A model generated the notes under the pieces. The model had not been told where the DNA came from. It searched no databases and worked only from the letters and a program-made list of their open reading frames with translations. DNA of 64,000 bases from Rhizoclosmatium globosum (taxonomy: Eukaryota > Chytridiomycota > Chytridiomycetes > Chytridiales > Chytriomycetaceae): contig MCGO01000017.1 of NCBI GenBank assembly GCA_002104985.1, positions 124,001-188,000 of the forward strand, written 5' to 3'. Shown here piece after piece: positions 1 through 11,270 of this stretch. Numbering within the stretch: position 1 is the stretch's first letter; each line of letters starts with the position of its first letter. A program made the translations under genes and the position numbers.

Positions 1-389
1 GAGTTGATAGATCGTTCTATAGACTGTTTCGTCTGCCTTTAATAGGGCTGTTTGAGCACCAAGAACGAGTGTACCTTCCTTCTCGTCCAGGCCGCCCTCG
101 TACGCAACCATCAAATACGGAAACACCTGTTCAACAACCAACCACAGTTAACATGATCCAATCCAATCCAATCCAATCCAACAATCTAATCTAATCGCAC
201 CTGATGCACATGCGCAACCACCTTTTGTCCAGTCGGAGTTGCGCAAAAGAGCCGCAGAATCGGAACTTTGAAAAGCGGCGACGGCGGATGCGAAAACGGC
301 GAATGAGTCACTTCGACGCCTTTTGTTGGGCGTTGCAGCGAAAAGTCAAGTGAGATGAGGCGAAGGCGGATCAGTGCTTGGGCTTCCAT
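1..389 (-). CDS. REV3: DNA polymerase zeta catalytic subunit, N-terminal part (runs off left edge)
   Basis: Only the first two coding exons are in the window. The start codon is at 389. Exon 1 (389-201, 63 codons) ends with ATPTGQKVVAHVHQ, a 74 bp intron follows (200-127), and exon 2 begins at 126 with VFPYLMVAYEG. This 'PTGQ..HVH-FPY(L/F)' block is the conserved start of the Rev3 N-terminal domain in yeast and human pol zeta. The known role is extension of mismatched primers during translesion synthesis with Rev7. The catalytic palm lies beyond position 1 and cannot be judged. The splice keeps phase 0 and both exons match the family, so identification is firm although the piece is short. Confidence 0.85.
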
Positions 390-440
390 CTGCTTTCTTT
401 TGTTTTTACTAGTATTAATTGATGGTTTATTTACTGGGCG

Positions 441-1724
441 TTACTCTCGCTTCAATGCAATAAGTGGCGTGTCGTCATCGTCATCAATGTCTCCTTCTCC
501 TTCAGGTTGTTGTGTTGGATACGCATACGATGTAGATTCCCGAACAAGGTATCCTTCACTTCCCCTCCGAACTATCCTTCTCCGGCCTTGAATATCGTTT
601 TGATGTATCCCCGATTCCTGTCCCTTGCTCTGAGAGTATCCTCCTCCATATCCAGAGGAATCACTCGAGAACCCATCATCTTCATCAGAGGATTCCACAA
701 GACGCGAGTTGTAGATCGGATATATGAGTCGCGTTCAGGCACAGCCAGTCTCCCTTCTTTGTAGTCATAGTATTCTTGAGGAGGCCAAACAAGCATATCA
801 AAGTCTCCAGTACGTTCCGCTTCTTCCATGAGGTCTTTATGCATAGGAAATTCAATTCCATTTCCTTCTTGTCGGAAAGGGATCCACCACAGCAACATAT
901 TCCTACCAAGCATTGACTTCAAATTCGCCAGCGAGGATCCCAAGTCATACGGATATTGAGTAGCAGAACGAATAATTCCTCGTTTGATCAGCTTGTCAAT
1001 CTTTTCGTTTTCCAAGGCTTCAATCGTTGTAGTATTACTCGCAGCATAATACAACTGCCACAACGCCAACAACCCCACAGTCAACACCAATATAAACAGT
1101 ACAACAGCATCCAAAATCATCACAACCAACGTCAAGCTATTCGGTGGCGGCGAGTAAAACCTATCAAAGTTCTTGTACGAGTACAAGCTCTGACTCTGCG
1201 ACAATATCAAATGCCGCATATACAGTCCAAACAACCCCAAACAGTAACTCGCCGCGAACCCAACTGAGCTAATAAACCGAATAAAGTAACCCTGGTTATA
1301 AAACCCAACACAGTTATTCAGCCACGGACAGTGATGGTCCATCCGCAGTACACACGTCTTGCACACAGAACAGTGATGCGTTCTTGGTGGTTTGAAGGCG
1401 TTGCACTTTCGACAGTACCGTTTCACGCTGTTTCCTCCACCGTCTTTTGGCGACGGGCCTTCGTATCCGTGTGGGATGCAGCCGGGTGGAGTTGTGCAGG
1501 CCAGGTAGTAGTTTATCCAGATTGAGAGGATGGCGAGGTTGTATGGATCAAGAGGGCTAAGCGTTCGTATCTTAGTCGTGGGTGGAAGTTGAGCCATGGA
1601 TGAGGACAATGTATTGCGATGTGAAAGGAACGACAGTAATGAGAAAGATGACAAAGGCGACGGCGAGGCGGTCCAGGAAGGATGTTCCTGGTTTTGCACC
1701 TTGACCTGGTTGGGTTTGTGTCAT
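441..1724 (-). CDS. PFA4: DHHC palmitoyltransferase, Pfa4-like (frame switches at both ends)
   Basis: Integral-membrane protein S-acyltransferase. The central frame (stop at 572) carries the cysteine-rich domain CRKCNAFKPPRTHHC.. followed by MDHHCPWLNNCVG and GYFIRFI, with two hydrophobic segments after it. A WWIPF..G.G segment then resembles the Pfa4 C-terminal region. The true N-terminus is probably the ATG at 1724 in another frame. It starts MTQTQPGQ and contains a transmembrane helix (LAVAFVIFLITVVPF) before its stop; a 1 nt shift near 1560-1600 joins it to LSPLDPYNLAILSIWINYYL. A second shift near 700 would exchange the short C-terminus ending at 572 for an acidic/Ser-rich tail ending TPLIALKRE at 441. 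ER-localised Pfa4 palmitoylates Chs3 in yeast; the substrate here is unknown. Confidence 0.8.
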
Positions 1725-1917
1725 GGTTTCTGATAGGGCCAAACTCAACCAAATTCATAATTTGTTAATTAGGGGACTAATTAGAAAGTCGCATGGTAGG
1801 CATTCATAATGAAAACCTATACATCTTAATCCAGACAAGGTTCGAAACCAAGGTATTTAATATATGACGTTATCTTGAACCATTACTTTCGCAAAAAGAA
1901 GCCTTCAAATTGAAAAG

Positions 1918-3655
1918 ATGAGCTCCTGGAACAGTACCATCGCATCCACGTACGATACTTTCATCGTTTTATGGAAAGACCAGAACCTCTTTGTTGGATC
2001 AAACTTAAGCGTGCTGATTGCATCTCTTTGCTCCCCAGTAGTGGCCGAGTCCTTCTGACCGCGATAGCTATCCTCTTGGAAACTGTGGGCCTCGTACACT
2101 GTGCTCAATTGACCAAGATGGGCCTTGCGATCGTTCCAAGAAGTTTTAAAGTCAGACACAGGGATCAGCTGAAGAAAAACATGTGCCATCACTACTCAAT
2201 CGCATTCTGTATCTTCATTCTCACTGCTATAATGGCTTCGGTTTCACCATTGATGCACCAGCTCTTCCTTCCAACGTTGACACCTCCCGTTATTGCAATT
2301 TGGCCTACATCTGCTCCAAACAAAAACATTGCCATTTATGGGAGAGATTTGGGAGATCGATTCAAAATGTGTTTTGGTGTATGCCAAAGGGTGCAATCGT
2401 TCCACGCCAAACTGTGGCAGATAGTCTCGGAACACCGTTATTCACTCTAAACGTGAAGTCCGATTGCCATGATGAGCTATATCCATATACAAACGGAACT
2501 CGATTTGGTTCGCCACAAGTTGTGGTAACCACTGGAATCTGGCAAGGGCAGTGTCCTCAAGTATAATGGATGTACTTCGTGAACCTATTGGCAGCGGATC
2601 AGACGATACTGCTGTTTCTGTACCGCTTAGTATCAGATCTAATTTGACCTATGCTGTTGCAGTTTATTATGAGAATGTTGAGTTACATGAAACCCAACAG
2701 ACACCATGGCCAGTGAAAACGGGATCCGTTACAACTGTTGTGGACATTTATCAACGTTCACTCGATGCAAAAACAAAGGAAATGCGATGTACCGCGTATG
2801 GTATTTATCGCCATGAATACTATTCCACCCATTATATTCTTTGCCGAGAATACGACGACTTTAGGCACAAGCCAGGAACAAGATCGAGAGAGTTTGTTTT
2901 TCAGAGCAATAGAACCGTGGCTGTGTTTGTTGCTAAAGATCTTCTAAATGAGTATCTCTCAAATTGGCAATTTGTCTATGATGCTTCCATGCCGAACTCA
3001 GTGGACTTGACAATTAAAATGGACTTCGCCTCAAAGAACTTCACTGTAACAACATCCAAAGAGAAATTGAACTCGTTTAGAGTCAATATGACGCAGATGG
3101 CATTGGTGAATGCGGGAATTGACTATATCTCAGTCACCGAGACAGTTTCATGGATCAGGGACAACTCAACTGTACCCTCCAAGTCATTTAACGGAGAGAA
3201 TCGTGGCGATCGTTACTTGTTAGGAGCCTGGAAACAAAGTAATCAACTAGTCGATACTAGATTTTCCCAATACACTTCAAATGCGCATGACATTCCGTTA
3301 GTTGAATTTACAAGTTGGCAAGGTTATTTATTCATATCTCTCGTGTCGGTTGCCCTTCTGATTTCGATAATATTTACTTCTATCACGACTACATTAGTCA
3401 ATATAGCTTGTTCGGAAAGTTTGGATATGAGTGCAGGGGAATCAATTAACTGGTCAACGAAAACTGGATTTGACATCAATAATGACATCTCTGGAAATCC
3501 AATCATCAAATTTGTGCGAGGTGGAAAAATATAGGCATTATAACGGTGCATTGAAGGCAATTAAGAAAGTTCGGAAAGCTGGCAAAGCTGAGGATTTGGA
3601 ACTTCGAGCAGGATATATGCGACTTAGAATAAACACAATGGATTATCAAAGATAA
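1918..3655 (+). CDS. Unknown multi-pass membrane protein with large N-glycosylatable domain (several frame switches)
   Basis: Not recognised. Reading from the ATG at 1918 (MSSWNSTIASTYDTF..), frames switch near 2045, 2260, 2555 and 3520. The pieces form a coherent design: a short N-terminus with NST and NLS sequons, hydrophobic helices around 2060-2110 and 2205-2270, and then about 300 residues rich in N-x-S/T sites (NLT, NRT, NFT, NMT, NST). A strong transmembrane helix follows (GYLFISLVSVALLISIIFTS, about 3315-3375), then a Lys/Arg-rich cytoplasmic tail (GALKAIKKVRKAGKAEDL) ending at 3655. It could be a cell-surface or vacuolar protein. No catalytic motif is visible. The breaks could be assembly indels or real decay; lack of a known family prevents deciding. 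Confidence 0.5.
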
Positions 3656-3668
3656 CGATCTATTTCCT

Positions 3669-5363
3669 TCACGGCGAAATTAAATCAGTAAAGCTACGGT
3701 CTCCAAAGTGACGAATCTCTTCAATCTGTCTGATTCCTGGATAAATCTCACTGACAACATGTGCAACAACAATCTTGACTTCAGGAAACGCGTTCGCCAA
3801 CACGTGCAAGCCATGCGATGTAGCAACAAGGGATAAGAAGATGATATTCTTTTCCTCGACTCCATGATCCAGCACAATTCGAACAGCCATCATCGCGGCA
3901 GCACCAGTGGAAGTGGTCACATCGGTGATGATGACAACGCGGTCACGAATATCACGGGGAAGACGACAGTGATGGAGTTCGATTTCAGCAACATCGTTCA
4001 CCAACTGTGTTGCGGCCGTTTCATCACTGTGACCACTTGGAGATGGAGAACGAGAGTTGATCGGTTGACAAGCATGACAGTTCCAAGTGGGAGTTTGTTG
4101 ATGACTTGCGTCAAGCCATGGAGCATAGTTGGTCCCTTTGATCTTGTGACGACAACTCCACAAAGCTTGATGGACAGAATTTAGTACAATTTAGTAGTTG
4201 TTAACTAAATTCGTACCTTTTCATGGAGCTTGAGAACGTTTGTAGTTTCCATCATGGAAGGGTTGACTTTTTCAAATTCCAACAATCCTCGTTCGACCAC
4301 AAGTCTACTCAGACGGTCAACCATGAATTCAAAGTCTTCTCTAGAGACGCCTTTTTCTTCAAGAGTTTGAAGCATCGCATGCACTTCAGGGTTTGATTCC
4401 AACACCACAACAGAATCAGGCTTTTGAGCTGGGTATCGCAACTGCAACAGCTGGCTTCTGAGCGATAAGTCTCTCGCATCCAATTCTCTCGTGATATGTT
4501 GCATAATAACGTTGATGGCGGCAACGTTGTCCGATCCACGAGGAACAATTACGTCGGCGTGCTTCATGGTTGGAAGAATGTAGTCATCGAACGCTGGCTT
4601 GACGTATTTCTTGTATTGTTGCAAGACTCCGTGAATATCACGTCCACGTTCAGCGATATCACGTTTCAATCGTCGAGCGAGACGGACGTCAGAGTCTGTG
4701 TCCACGAAGAGCATCAAGTCCATCAAATCACGAACTTTTGGGTCGTAGAGTGCAAAGATTCCTTCGAAGATAATGATGTTGGCACCTAAATTGCCGTTGT
4801 TTGGTCAAGTAGACGAGAGTGTGTTCCAAAGTCGTAAATTGGTACATCAACTTTCACTCTATTAAGTTACAGAGTTAGTGCGAATCTTGCCATCCTCACA
4901 AAGCAGAGCCGAGCATACCCTGACTTCAAGTTCTTGAGAGTCTCAAACAACACGTCAAAATCAAACGAATTTGGGTGGTCAAAGTTGTAGTTGTTGGCAT
5001 AAGCTTGCTCGATTTCAGCCTTTGAAAGAGACTTGTAGAATGAATCCATCTGAAGGAGAACAACCTGTTTTGGGTGGCAAAACGAAGTATCAGTACCCGC
5101 CTATTTCCCGATTTAAGCTCTCTTACCCAGGGCACGCCGAGCTTCTTGATAATGTGGTTAGCAACAGAGGTCTTTCCCGATGCTGAGCCGCCTCCAATTC
5201 CAATCATGTATGGCTTATGTGTCTTTCCATCCACACTGAACCTGTGTCAAGTGCTGTATCAGGCCCTATTCCTCATGAATAAGATACCTCAAACGTACCA
5301 AGGGAATCGACCGCGTGGAAGTTTGTGGTCTCCGTCTGTGATGCCGCCTCCTGAATCGCCCAT
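3669..5363 (-). CDS. URK1: Uridine kinase fused to uracil phosphoribosyltransferase-like domain
   Basis: Pyrimidine salvage enzyme of the Urk1/UCKL1 type: ATP/GTP-dependent phosphorylation of uridine and cytidine. Five exons: 5363-5299, 5241-5127, 5064-4919, 4858-4217, 4165-3669, all with GT..AG borders. The Walker A motif is [14 protein letters not shown]. It is followed by [44 protein letters not shown] and the LID-region [13 protein letters not shown]. The C-terminal half has the PRPP-site signature [20 protein letters not shown] and ends near FGDRSFTDL, typical of UPRT-like domains in eukaryotic UCK-like proteins. One base appears missing near 4800 (ATTTAGGTG, expected to encode YG) and a second shift lies near 4050; both sit in highly conserved sequence and look like sequencing indels. 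Confidence 0.92.
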
Positions 5364-5675
5364 TGATGTTTGGTTTTCTTTTTTGTTTTGCAGCCACACC
5401 CCTCCAAAGATCTCCTTCATGAGATTTAATCAACGAAAGTGAAGAAAGGGTGATAACAGCTGTATGCTTGAGTGCTACATTTAGTTTCAGTGGTTCCGTT
5501 CTAATTAAGTATCTCTCCAATCCCAGTATTTGTTTACTACACTCAATGAAAAAGGCCACTACAATACCATCAGAAATCATATTCTTTCTGAATGGAGGAT
5601 GTGTTTGTATACAGTCAATATTATTACCGTTCCAAAAAACACTTTGCTGCGGATTACACCAACTGTTTTATTTCA

Positions 5676-6766
5676 ATGCACCAAAGTCTTCCGCCCAGCC
5701 AGCATTATGCTCAGATGACTGATCTACCTTTTGAACTCATTGAGCAAATCTTCCGCTGGATTCGCCCTCAAGATGTGTGGAAGCTCGGTGCTTATCCACA
5801 TCATTCAAAGCCATTCTCGAGTCCGTCTTTTATCACGATGAACTTACGTCGATTTGTGGACAATCATGCTGAGTTTGCCTCTCCTGAATCGTGGGAGGCG
5901 CTGACTCCTGATGTACAGTATTGGAAAAGTCCTGAACCATATCAGACGGCATATATCCGCAACTACAGAAGCAACTTAAAGCTGCTTTCATGGGGTGTTG
6001 ATTCCAACTTTGATGAGACCTTGAACACACAAGCCCTTCTTGGAAGTCAGATACCACGTCAACTATGCCTCCTAGAACACATCACCATTTTAAACATCAA
6101 TGGATGTCAACTCACTGGACAAATACCTACTGAGATTGAAAATCTTGTGTCTCTCACGAGACTTGACTTGCATAATAACCTTCTCGAGGGTCCGATTCCA
6201 GCCAATCTGGCGAAGCTTAAATCCTCGAATCGCTGTATCTGAGCATAAACAAATTCGAGGACCTATTCCTGCAGAGCTTGGATCATTGCCAAAGTTGAAA
6301 CTGTTGTATCTGTCATACAGGAATCTCGGGTACTTTACCTGCCGAGCTGGGGAAACTTGAGTGCCTTGAGGAGTTATACATTGCGAAGACAAATATAGAA
6401 GGACCGTTTCCGGAAGAATGGGGGCAGGATGGTATGTTCAAACAGCTGCGAACATTGGAACTTAGCTCCAACGATGGCCTTTCGTGCTGTATTCGCCATT
6501 TTGGAAGGTTTTCGGAATTACGTTATTTAGATTTGTCCTATTGTAACATTGTTCAGATTCCTCGCGAATTGGGACAACTCTTGAAGTTGGAAACCTTGGA
6601 TATCAGTTATAACTGCTTAGTTGGTGAAGTTCCTTTTGAATTGTCAACCTTGCAACACTTGGAGAAATGCGATTTGATTGGCAACGAAGGATTGTCTTGC
6701 TCGTTTGTATTCCCAAGGGCTTCACTGGATTTGAAAATTATTAAAACTTGGACTGACCTCATGTAA
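5676..6766 (+). CDS. F-box protein with plant-type leucine-rich repeats, copy 1 of tandem pair
   Basis: The start at 5676 (MHQSLPPSQHYAQ) is chosen because the neighbour at 7698 starts the same way (MHRSTPPNKHYVQ). The F-box TDLPFELIEQIFRWIRPQDVW sits at residues 15-35. It is followed by a conserved linker (FASPESWEALTPD, PEPYQTAYIR, LLSWGVD) and LRRs of the L..L.L..N.L.GxIPxEL class. Frames switch near 6215, 6330 and 6430, with the last repeats (6434-6766) in a third frame ending LDLKIIKTWTDLM. F-box proteins usually recruit substrates to SCF ubiquitin ligases through Skp1, with the LRRs binding substrate; that role is inferred. Comparison with copy 2 shows a compensated frameshift just after the F-box. 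An AATAAA lies 17 bp past the stop. Confidence 0.75.
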
Positions 6767-6782
6767 CACATGTGCATTTGAT

Positions 6783-6788
6783 AATAAA
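6783..6788 (+). terminator. Poly(A) signal AATAAA after F-box/LRR copy 1
   Basis: Canonical AATAAA inside ATAATAAAAGCTC, 17 bp downstream of the stop codon of the gene ending at 6766. The same AATAAAAGCTC string lies downstream of the tandem copy (8809), so this 3' flank was duplicated with the gene. Confidence 0.55.
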
Positions 6789-6790
6789 AG

Positions 6791-7697
6791 CTCGATTGCG
6801 TTCAAAAACTATGGCGGCGGATGGGTCAAAATGTGTATCAAAAATTCGAAGTAAATCAAAAATTCCAAATGAAACTTTTCTGATTCCACTTGTTCAGTGT
6901 TCACGTTCGACATCAGAAATCGAAAATTGAATGAAACATGTTACATGTCCCACTCGTAAATGGTCTTGCTTGCCTGCATAGGGTTCTGCTAGCAATAGGC
7001 TTGGGATTTAGACCTTAACCGCAAGATCCAAAGAGAGGTTAATGACTGTGACACTATTGTTTTGACTTGAGTTCTTTGGTTTCTACATTAACCACGCAGA
7101 CCAATTGACTGCCAGATTGGTGATAAGGGTAAATAAAAGAGTTATTGCGTTCAATTAATCGGCGGCAGCGCCTGCAGTAAGCCCCCAAGCTGACGATAGT
7201 ACAGCTAACTCAGCAACACCAGAGCTTTATCATCGCCCCTTTGTGTCTTATCTCCAAAGCTATCTATAAACCCTGTTGAACTCATTTGTATTATAGGTTT
7301 ATTAATAATAATCTGATGACTGAGAACAAGTGGAATATTTTGTGCTCATGTGGAACTGATGTCTCGACTGGATTAATTTTTGTTAGTGCGGAATTTGATA
7401 AACCGAACCGGGACTATCGAAATACAAAGATAAACCGACGATTTGATAAACGAAACCTGATTTTAACTCGAATGTATACTTTTTGACCCTTCCGCCACCG
7501 ATACAAAACAACACTCGGGATTTTGAACAAAATCTGTAAGTCGGCCCTTTTTGGTCTATTCTCTGACTTACCCGTGAATTTACCGTGAGACCATAGAATG
7601 TCCATTGAATCTAATTTTTACCTGTTATGCCTATTATCTTATTATATATTAAACACACCAACTGGCAACACAACCACCACGTTCACAATCATCGCAA
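6791..7697. other. Intergenic region between the tandem F-box/LRR genes
   Basis: About 900 bp with no supportable gene. The longest open stretch (7286-7486) has no family resemblance and no codon pattern like its neighbours. It presumably holds the promoter of copy 2; a TATA-like ATTATATATTAA lies at about 7640. I see no repeats or RNA genes. Confidence 0.5.
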
Positions 7698-8764
7698 ATG
7701 CATCGAAGTACTCCACCCAACAAGCATTATGTTCAAATGACTGATTTACCTCTTGAACTGGTTGAGCAAATCTTCAGCTGGATTTGCCCTCAAGATGTGT
7801 GGAAGCTTCGGTGCTTATCCACATCATTGAAAGCCATTCTCGAGTCCTCGTCGTTTATCACGATGAACTTACGTCGCTGTTTGCACAATCATGTTGAGTT
7901 TGCCTCTCCTGAATCTTGGGAACCGCTGGCTCTTGATGAAACGTACTGGAAAGCCCCTGAACCATATCAAACAGCATACATCCGCACTTATAGAAACAAC
8001 CTAGAGCTTCTGTCGTGGGGTGTCGATATCGATTTTGAGGACACCTTCCTAACTCGGACTTCACTCAATGTTGGGATTCCTCGCCAACTTTGCTTCCTGA
8101 AACACCTTACCATCTTAAACATCAATGGATGTGAACTCACTGGACCTATACCTCTGAGATTGAAAATCTAGTGTCGCTTACAAGACTTGACCTCATGCTA
8201 ATTTTCTTGAGGGACCATTCCTGTTGGCCTTGCAAACCTTACGTCTCTCGAGTCGCTGTATTTGGGAAAGAATAAACTTGAGGGCCATATTCCTGTTGAG
8301 CTGGGATCTCTGCTAAGTTGAAGCATTTGGTACTGGCGTATAATACCGGGATTTGTGGCCAATTACCTGCGGAGCTCGGGAAGCTAACGCTCCTTGAAAC
8401 ACTTTTCATTGGTGACACAAACATTGAAGGCCCTATTCCAGAAGCATGGGGCAAAGATGGAGTTTTCAAAAAGTTGCAGAGATTGGATCTGTACGCCAAT
8501 CAGAACCTAACTTCCTTCATTCCACAGTTTGTTGGCAAATACACTGAGCTGCGTCATTTGGATTTGTCTGATTGTGGGTTTGTTGGGAATATTCCTGAAG
8601 AACTGGGACAGCTTTCTCATCTAGAAACTTTGAATCTTGAAAATAATCGTCTATCAGGAGCTGTTCCTTTTGCATTGACCGCCTTGAAACAATTGGAAAG
8701 ATTTAATTTCCGCGGCAATCATGAATTATCTTGTTGTGTTCGAAAGATTTTCCAAATACCATAA
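7698..8764 (+). CDS. F-box protein with plant-type leucine-rich repeats, copy 2 of tandem pair
   Basis: Close paralogue of the gene at 5676, about 2.0 kb downstream in the same orientation. The F-box TDLPLELVEQIFSWICPQDVW is followed directly by KLRCLSTSLKAILESSSF, the regular F-box continuation that copy 1 has lost. The linker (ESWEPLALDETYW, PEPYQTAYIRTYR, LLSWGVD) and the LRRs match copy 1. A base missing at about 8152 (CCTCTGAG against CCTACTGAG in copy 1) stops the first frame at 8171. A further loss in the next LRR and another near 8310 shift the rest. The final open stretch (8318-8764) holds LRRs such as LRHLDLSDCGFVGNIPEELG. Function as an SCF substrate receptor is inferred only. Confidence 0.75.
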
Positions 8765-8808
8765 TTCTTTGAGCTTGGACGATATATCATGCAACGCATA
8801 TATTTGAG

Positions 8809-8814
8809 AATAAA
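8809..8814 (+). terminator. Poly(A) signal AATAAA after F-box/LRR copy 2
   Basis: AATAAA in GAATAAAAGCTCC, 45 bp after the stop at 8764. The AATAAAAGCTC string is shared with the 3' flank of copy 1. Confidence 0.55.
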
Positions 8815-8903
8815 AGCTCCCATTCATCCAAAAACAACTCATAAAATCACAAACTCAAAAGAAAAAAAGAAACAGCAACCCCTAAATAATCCCCAAAGCG
8901 CCT

Positions 8904-11157
8904 CTATTCATCCATGAAGAAGAAGTTTCCAGAAAGCTTCTGCTCTTTGTCCTTCACGGAGTCCAGCTTGTTGATTCTTGGACGGAAGTTGGTTGGATCA
9001 CGACGGAATGTGATTTCAAGCATTTCCAAGAACTTGTTCATTCCTCCCAACAAAGCTTCTGGGCTGTTGTACGTAAACAATTAATACATGTGGACAACGT
9101 GATAATGGTAATTTACCTGCTGGCGGTGGCCTTGAGCGAAGGAGTACCATCATACACAATAACACGGTCAGCCAAGTATGTGGCCATAATGAAATCGTGC
9201 TCGACAATGAATGCAGTCTTCTTTGAGTGGAAAATAAACTTCTTGATAACCTTGGCAGCAATAATACGCTGCTCAGAGTCCAAGTACGCTGATGGCTCGT
9301 CAATCAAGTAGATATCAGCAGGAGTTCCGAGACACAACACGATAGCAACACGTTGCAATTCTCCTCCAGACAAGTTCATGACGTCCTGGTCAATGATGGC
9401 TTCGATTTGGAGGGGCTTCACGACGTCGGTTTGGAATTGTTGGTGCATGAAGGCGGATTTGATCTTTTTGAGGAGGAGCATGCGAACGGTTCCTGGGAAT
9501 TTGGGGCGATCTTTTGAGGTTTGTATGAAACGTTGAGTTCAGGCATGTAGTCGCTGGTTTCGTCAGGTGGCAACATTCCAGCCAACATACGGATGAAAGT
9601 AGTCTATTTTTCGAGTGCGGTTAAGTTTCATGTTTAGTAAGTTCGCAGTGGACGTACCTTTCCAGTTCCGTTTTCACCCAACATGACAATGATCTCGGAG
9701 TCAGTGAATCCACCAGCCTTCACTGTAAGTGGAAACCGCCCAGTCTTTGGTCATATCAGGGTACTTGAACGTCTGTGCTTGTCGACAGTGTCCTCAGCGT
9801 TCTCAGCAAGACGGAAAGTCAAACTTTCGTCACGGAAACGCAAGTTCTCAGTTGGGACCTTTCCATCCAAGAAAATGTTGATTCCTTCACGAACAGAAAG
9901 GCAAGGTAACGACTCCGTAGACGGATGGCATTCCGTAGAGTACACAAATGTAGTCGGAGAGGTAGTCGAGAACGGACAAATCGTGCTCGACGACAATAAC
10001 GTAGGTGGTTGGGAGAGAGGGATCGGATGACTCGGGAGGCTTTGAGACGTTGCTTTACGTCAAGGTAGGAGGAAGGTTCGTCAAACATGTAAATGTCGGC
10101 CTGGAGGATAGCAGCAAAACCGATAGAGAAACGCTGGAGTTCTCCTCCAGAAAGGTTTTCAATGTCACGTTCCAAGACTCCACGGAGGTCTTGAAGATCG
10201 AGATATTAGCCTGATCCACACATATCAAGATTCGACATACCCAACAACTCAATCATTTCCTCCATGTTTCCTCGCTCCACTTTCTTCTCAAGCAATTCCT
10301 TGACGCTTCCCTTCACAGCCTTTGGAATGGCATCAACATATTGTGGTTTGATGACAGCCTTCAAGTTGTCTTCGAGGATTTTGGTGAAATAGTTTTGCAA
10401 CTCGGATCCACGGAAGTACTTGAGAATTTCCTCCCACTCTGGTGGTTCCTGTTGTACGTTTCGACAGTCAGTTGGTGGTTACTGAGATCCTAGAGCGCCA
10501 ATTACCGCATAACGACCCAAGTTTGGCTTGACTTTTCCGGCCAAGATCTTCAAAGCGGTACTCTTACCGATACCGTTGGTTCTAACAACATCGTTTTAGT
10601 CCCTCAATCAGCCAAAATTGGAAACGTCACGTACCCAACAAGACCCAACACTTGTCCTGGTCTTGGAACCGGCAATCTGTGCAACTTGAAAGAGTTGGCA
10701 CTGTATCTGTGAGTCACTTCCTTCTCCAAGTTGGTTGGCAAGTTGACGATGTGGATGGCTTCAAAGGGACACTTCTTGACACAGATACCGCATCCGATAC
10801 ACACTCTTCGGAAAGGAATGCAATTTTGGAAGTGATTGAGACTTCGATACAGAGTTTTCCTATTTGCAATATTTGAGTTTTGATGTGTGTGAAGGAAAGG
10901 GGAACCCACCCATTCTCACGACTGGACAGGACTTTTTACATTCGTGTCTGCACTTCTTTGGCTTGCATCTGTCGGCATTGAGGATGGCTGGATTTGGAGA
11001 GAGTTGTTTAGTTTAGTGAAGGGGAACGAGAGGCGGCGCTTGATTGGCTGGCCAGTTCCCGCCAGTTCCGTCAATCCACGTGACCGCCCAAATACACAAA
11101 ACAAAGCCAATCAAACAGTAATCAATACACACCAATACGAGTAAGCTTGTCACTCAT
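8904..11157 (-). CDS. RLI1: ABCE1/Rli1 ribosome-recycling ATPase
   Basis: Soluble twin-ABC ATPase that splits 80S/post-termination ribosomes and is essential in eukaryotes. The start at 11157 gives MSDKLTRI; a long intron follows before [13 protein letters not shown]. Iron-sulfur cysteine sets [15 protein letters not shown] and [12 protein letters not shown] are present. After these come ATPase 1 (TNGIGKSTA Walker [28 protein letters not shown]), the hinge ([21 protein letters not shown]) and ATPase 2 ([49 protein letters not shown]). The C-terminus [23 protein letters not shown] stops at 8904. At least five introns have clean borders. At least five internal frame switches (e.g. an extra GT at about 10815 in the second Fe-S motif, others near 10205, 10020, 9905 and 9730) interrupt an otherwise textbook protein. 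Confidence 0.95.
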
Positions 11158-11270
11158 TGTGGGCTGCAACTGTCGTCAAAGGGAAAGAAGAAAAAACGTA
11201 AAATTTGCTTGTCAAAAAGAAGACAAACTAAAGGAAAAGTAACTGGGTCGGTTACTGTTCAGTAGGGGAA

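Noticed and set aside
7286..7486. Small plus-strand open stretch between the tandem F-box genes
   Set aside because: No homology, no splice partner, AT-rich like the surrounding non-coding sequence.
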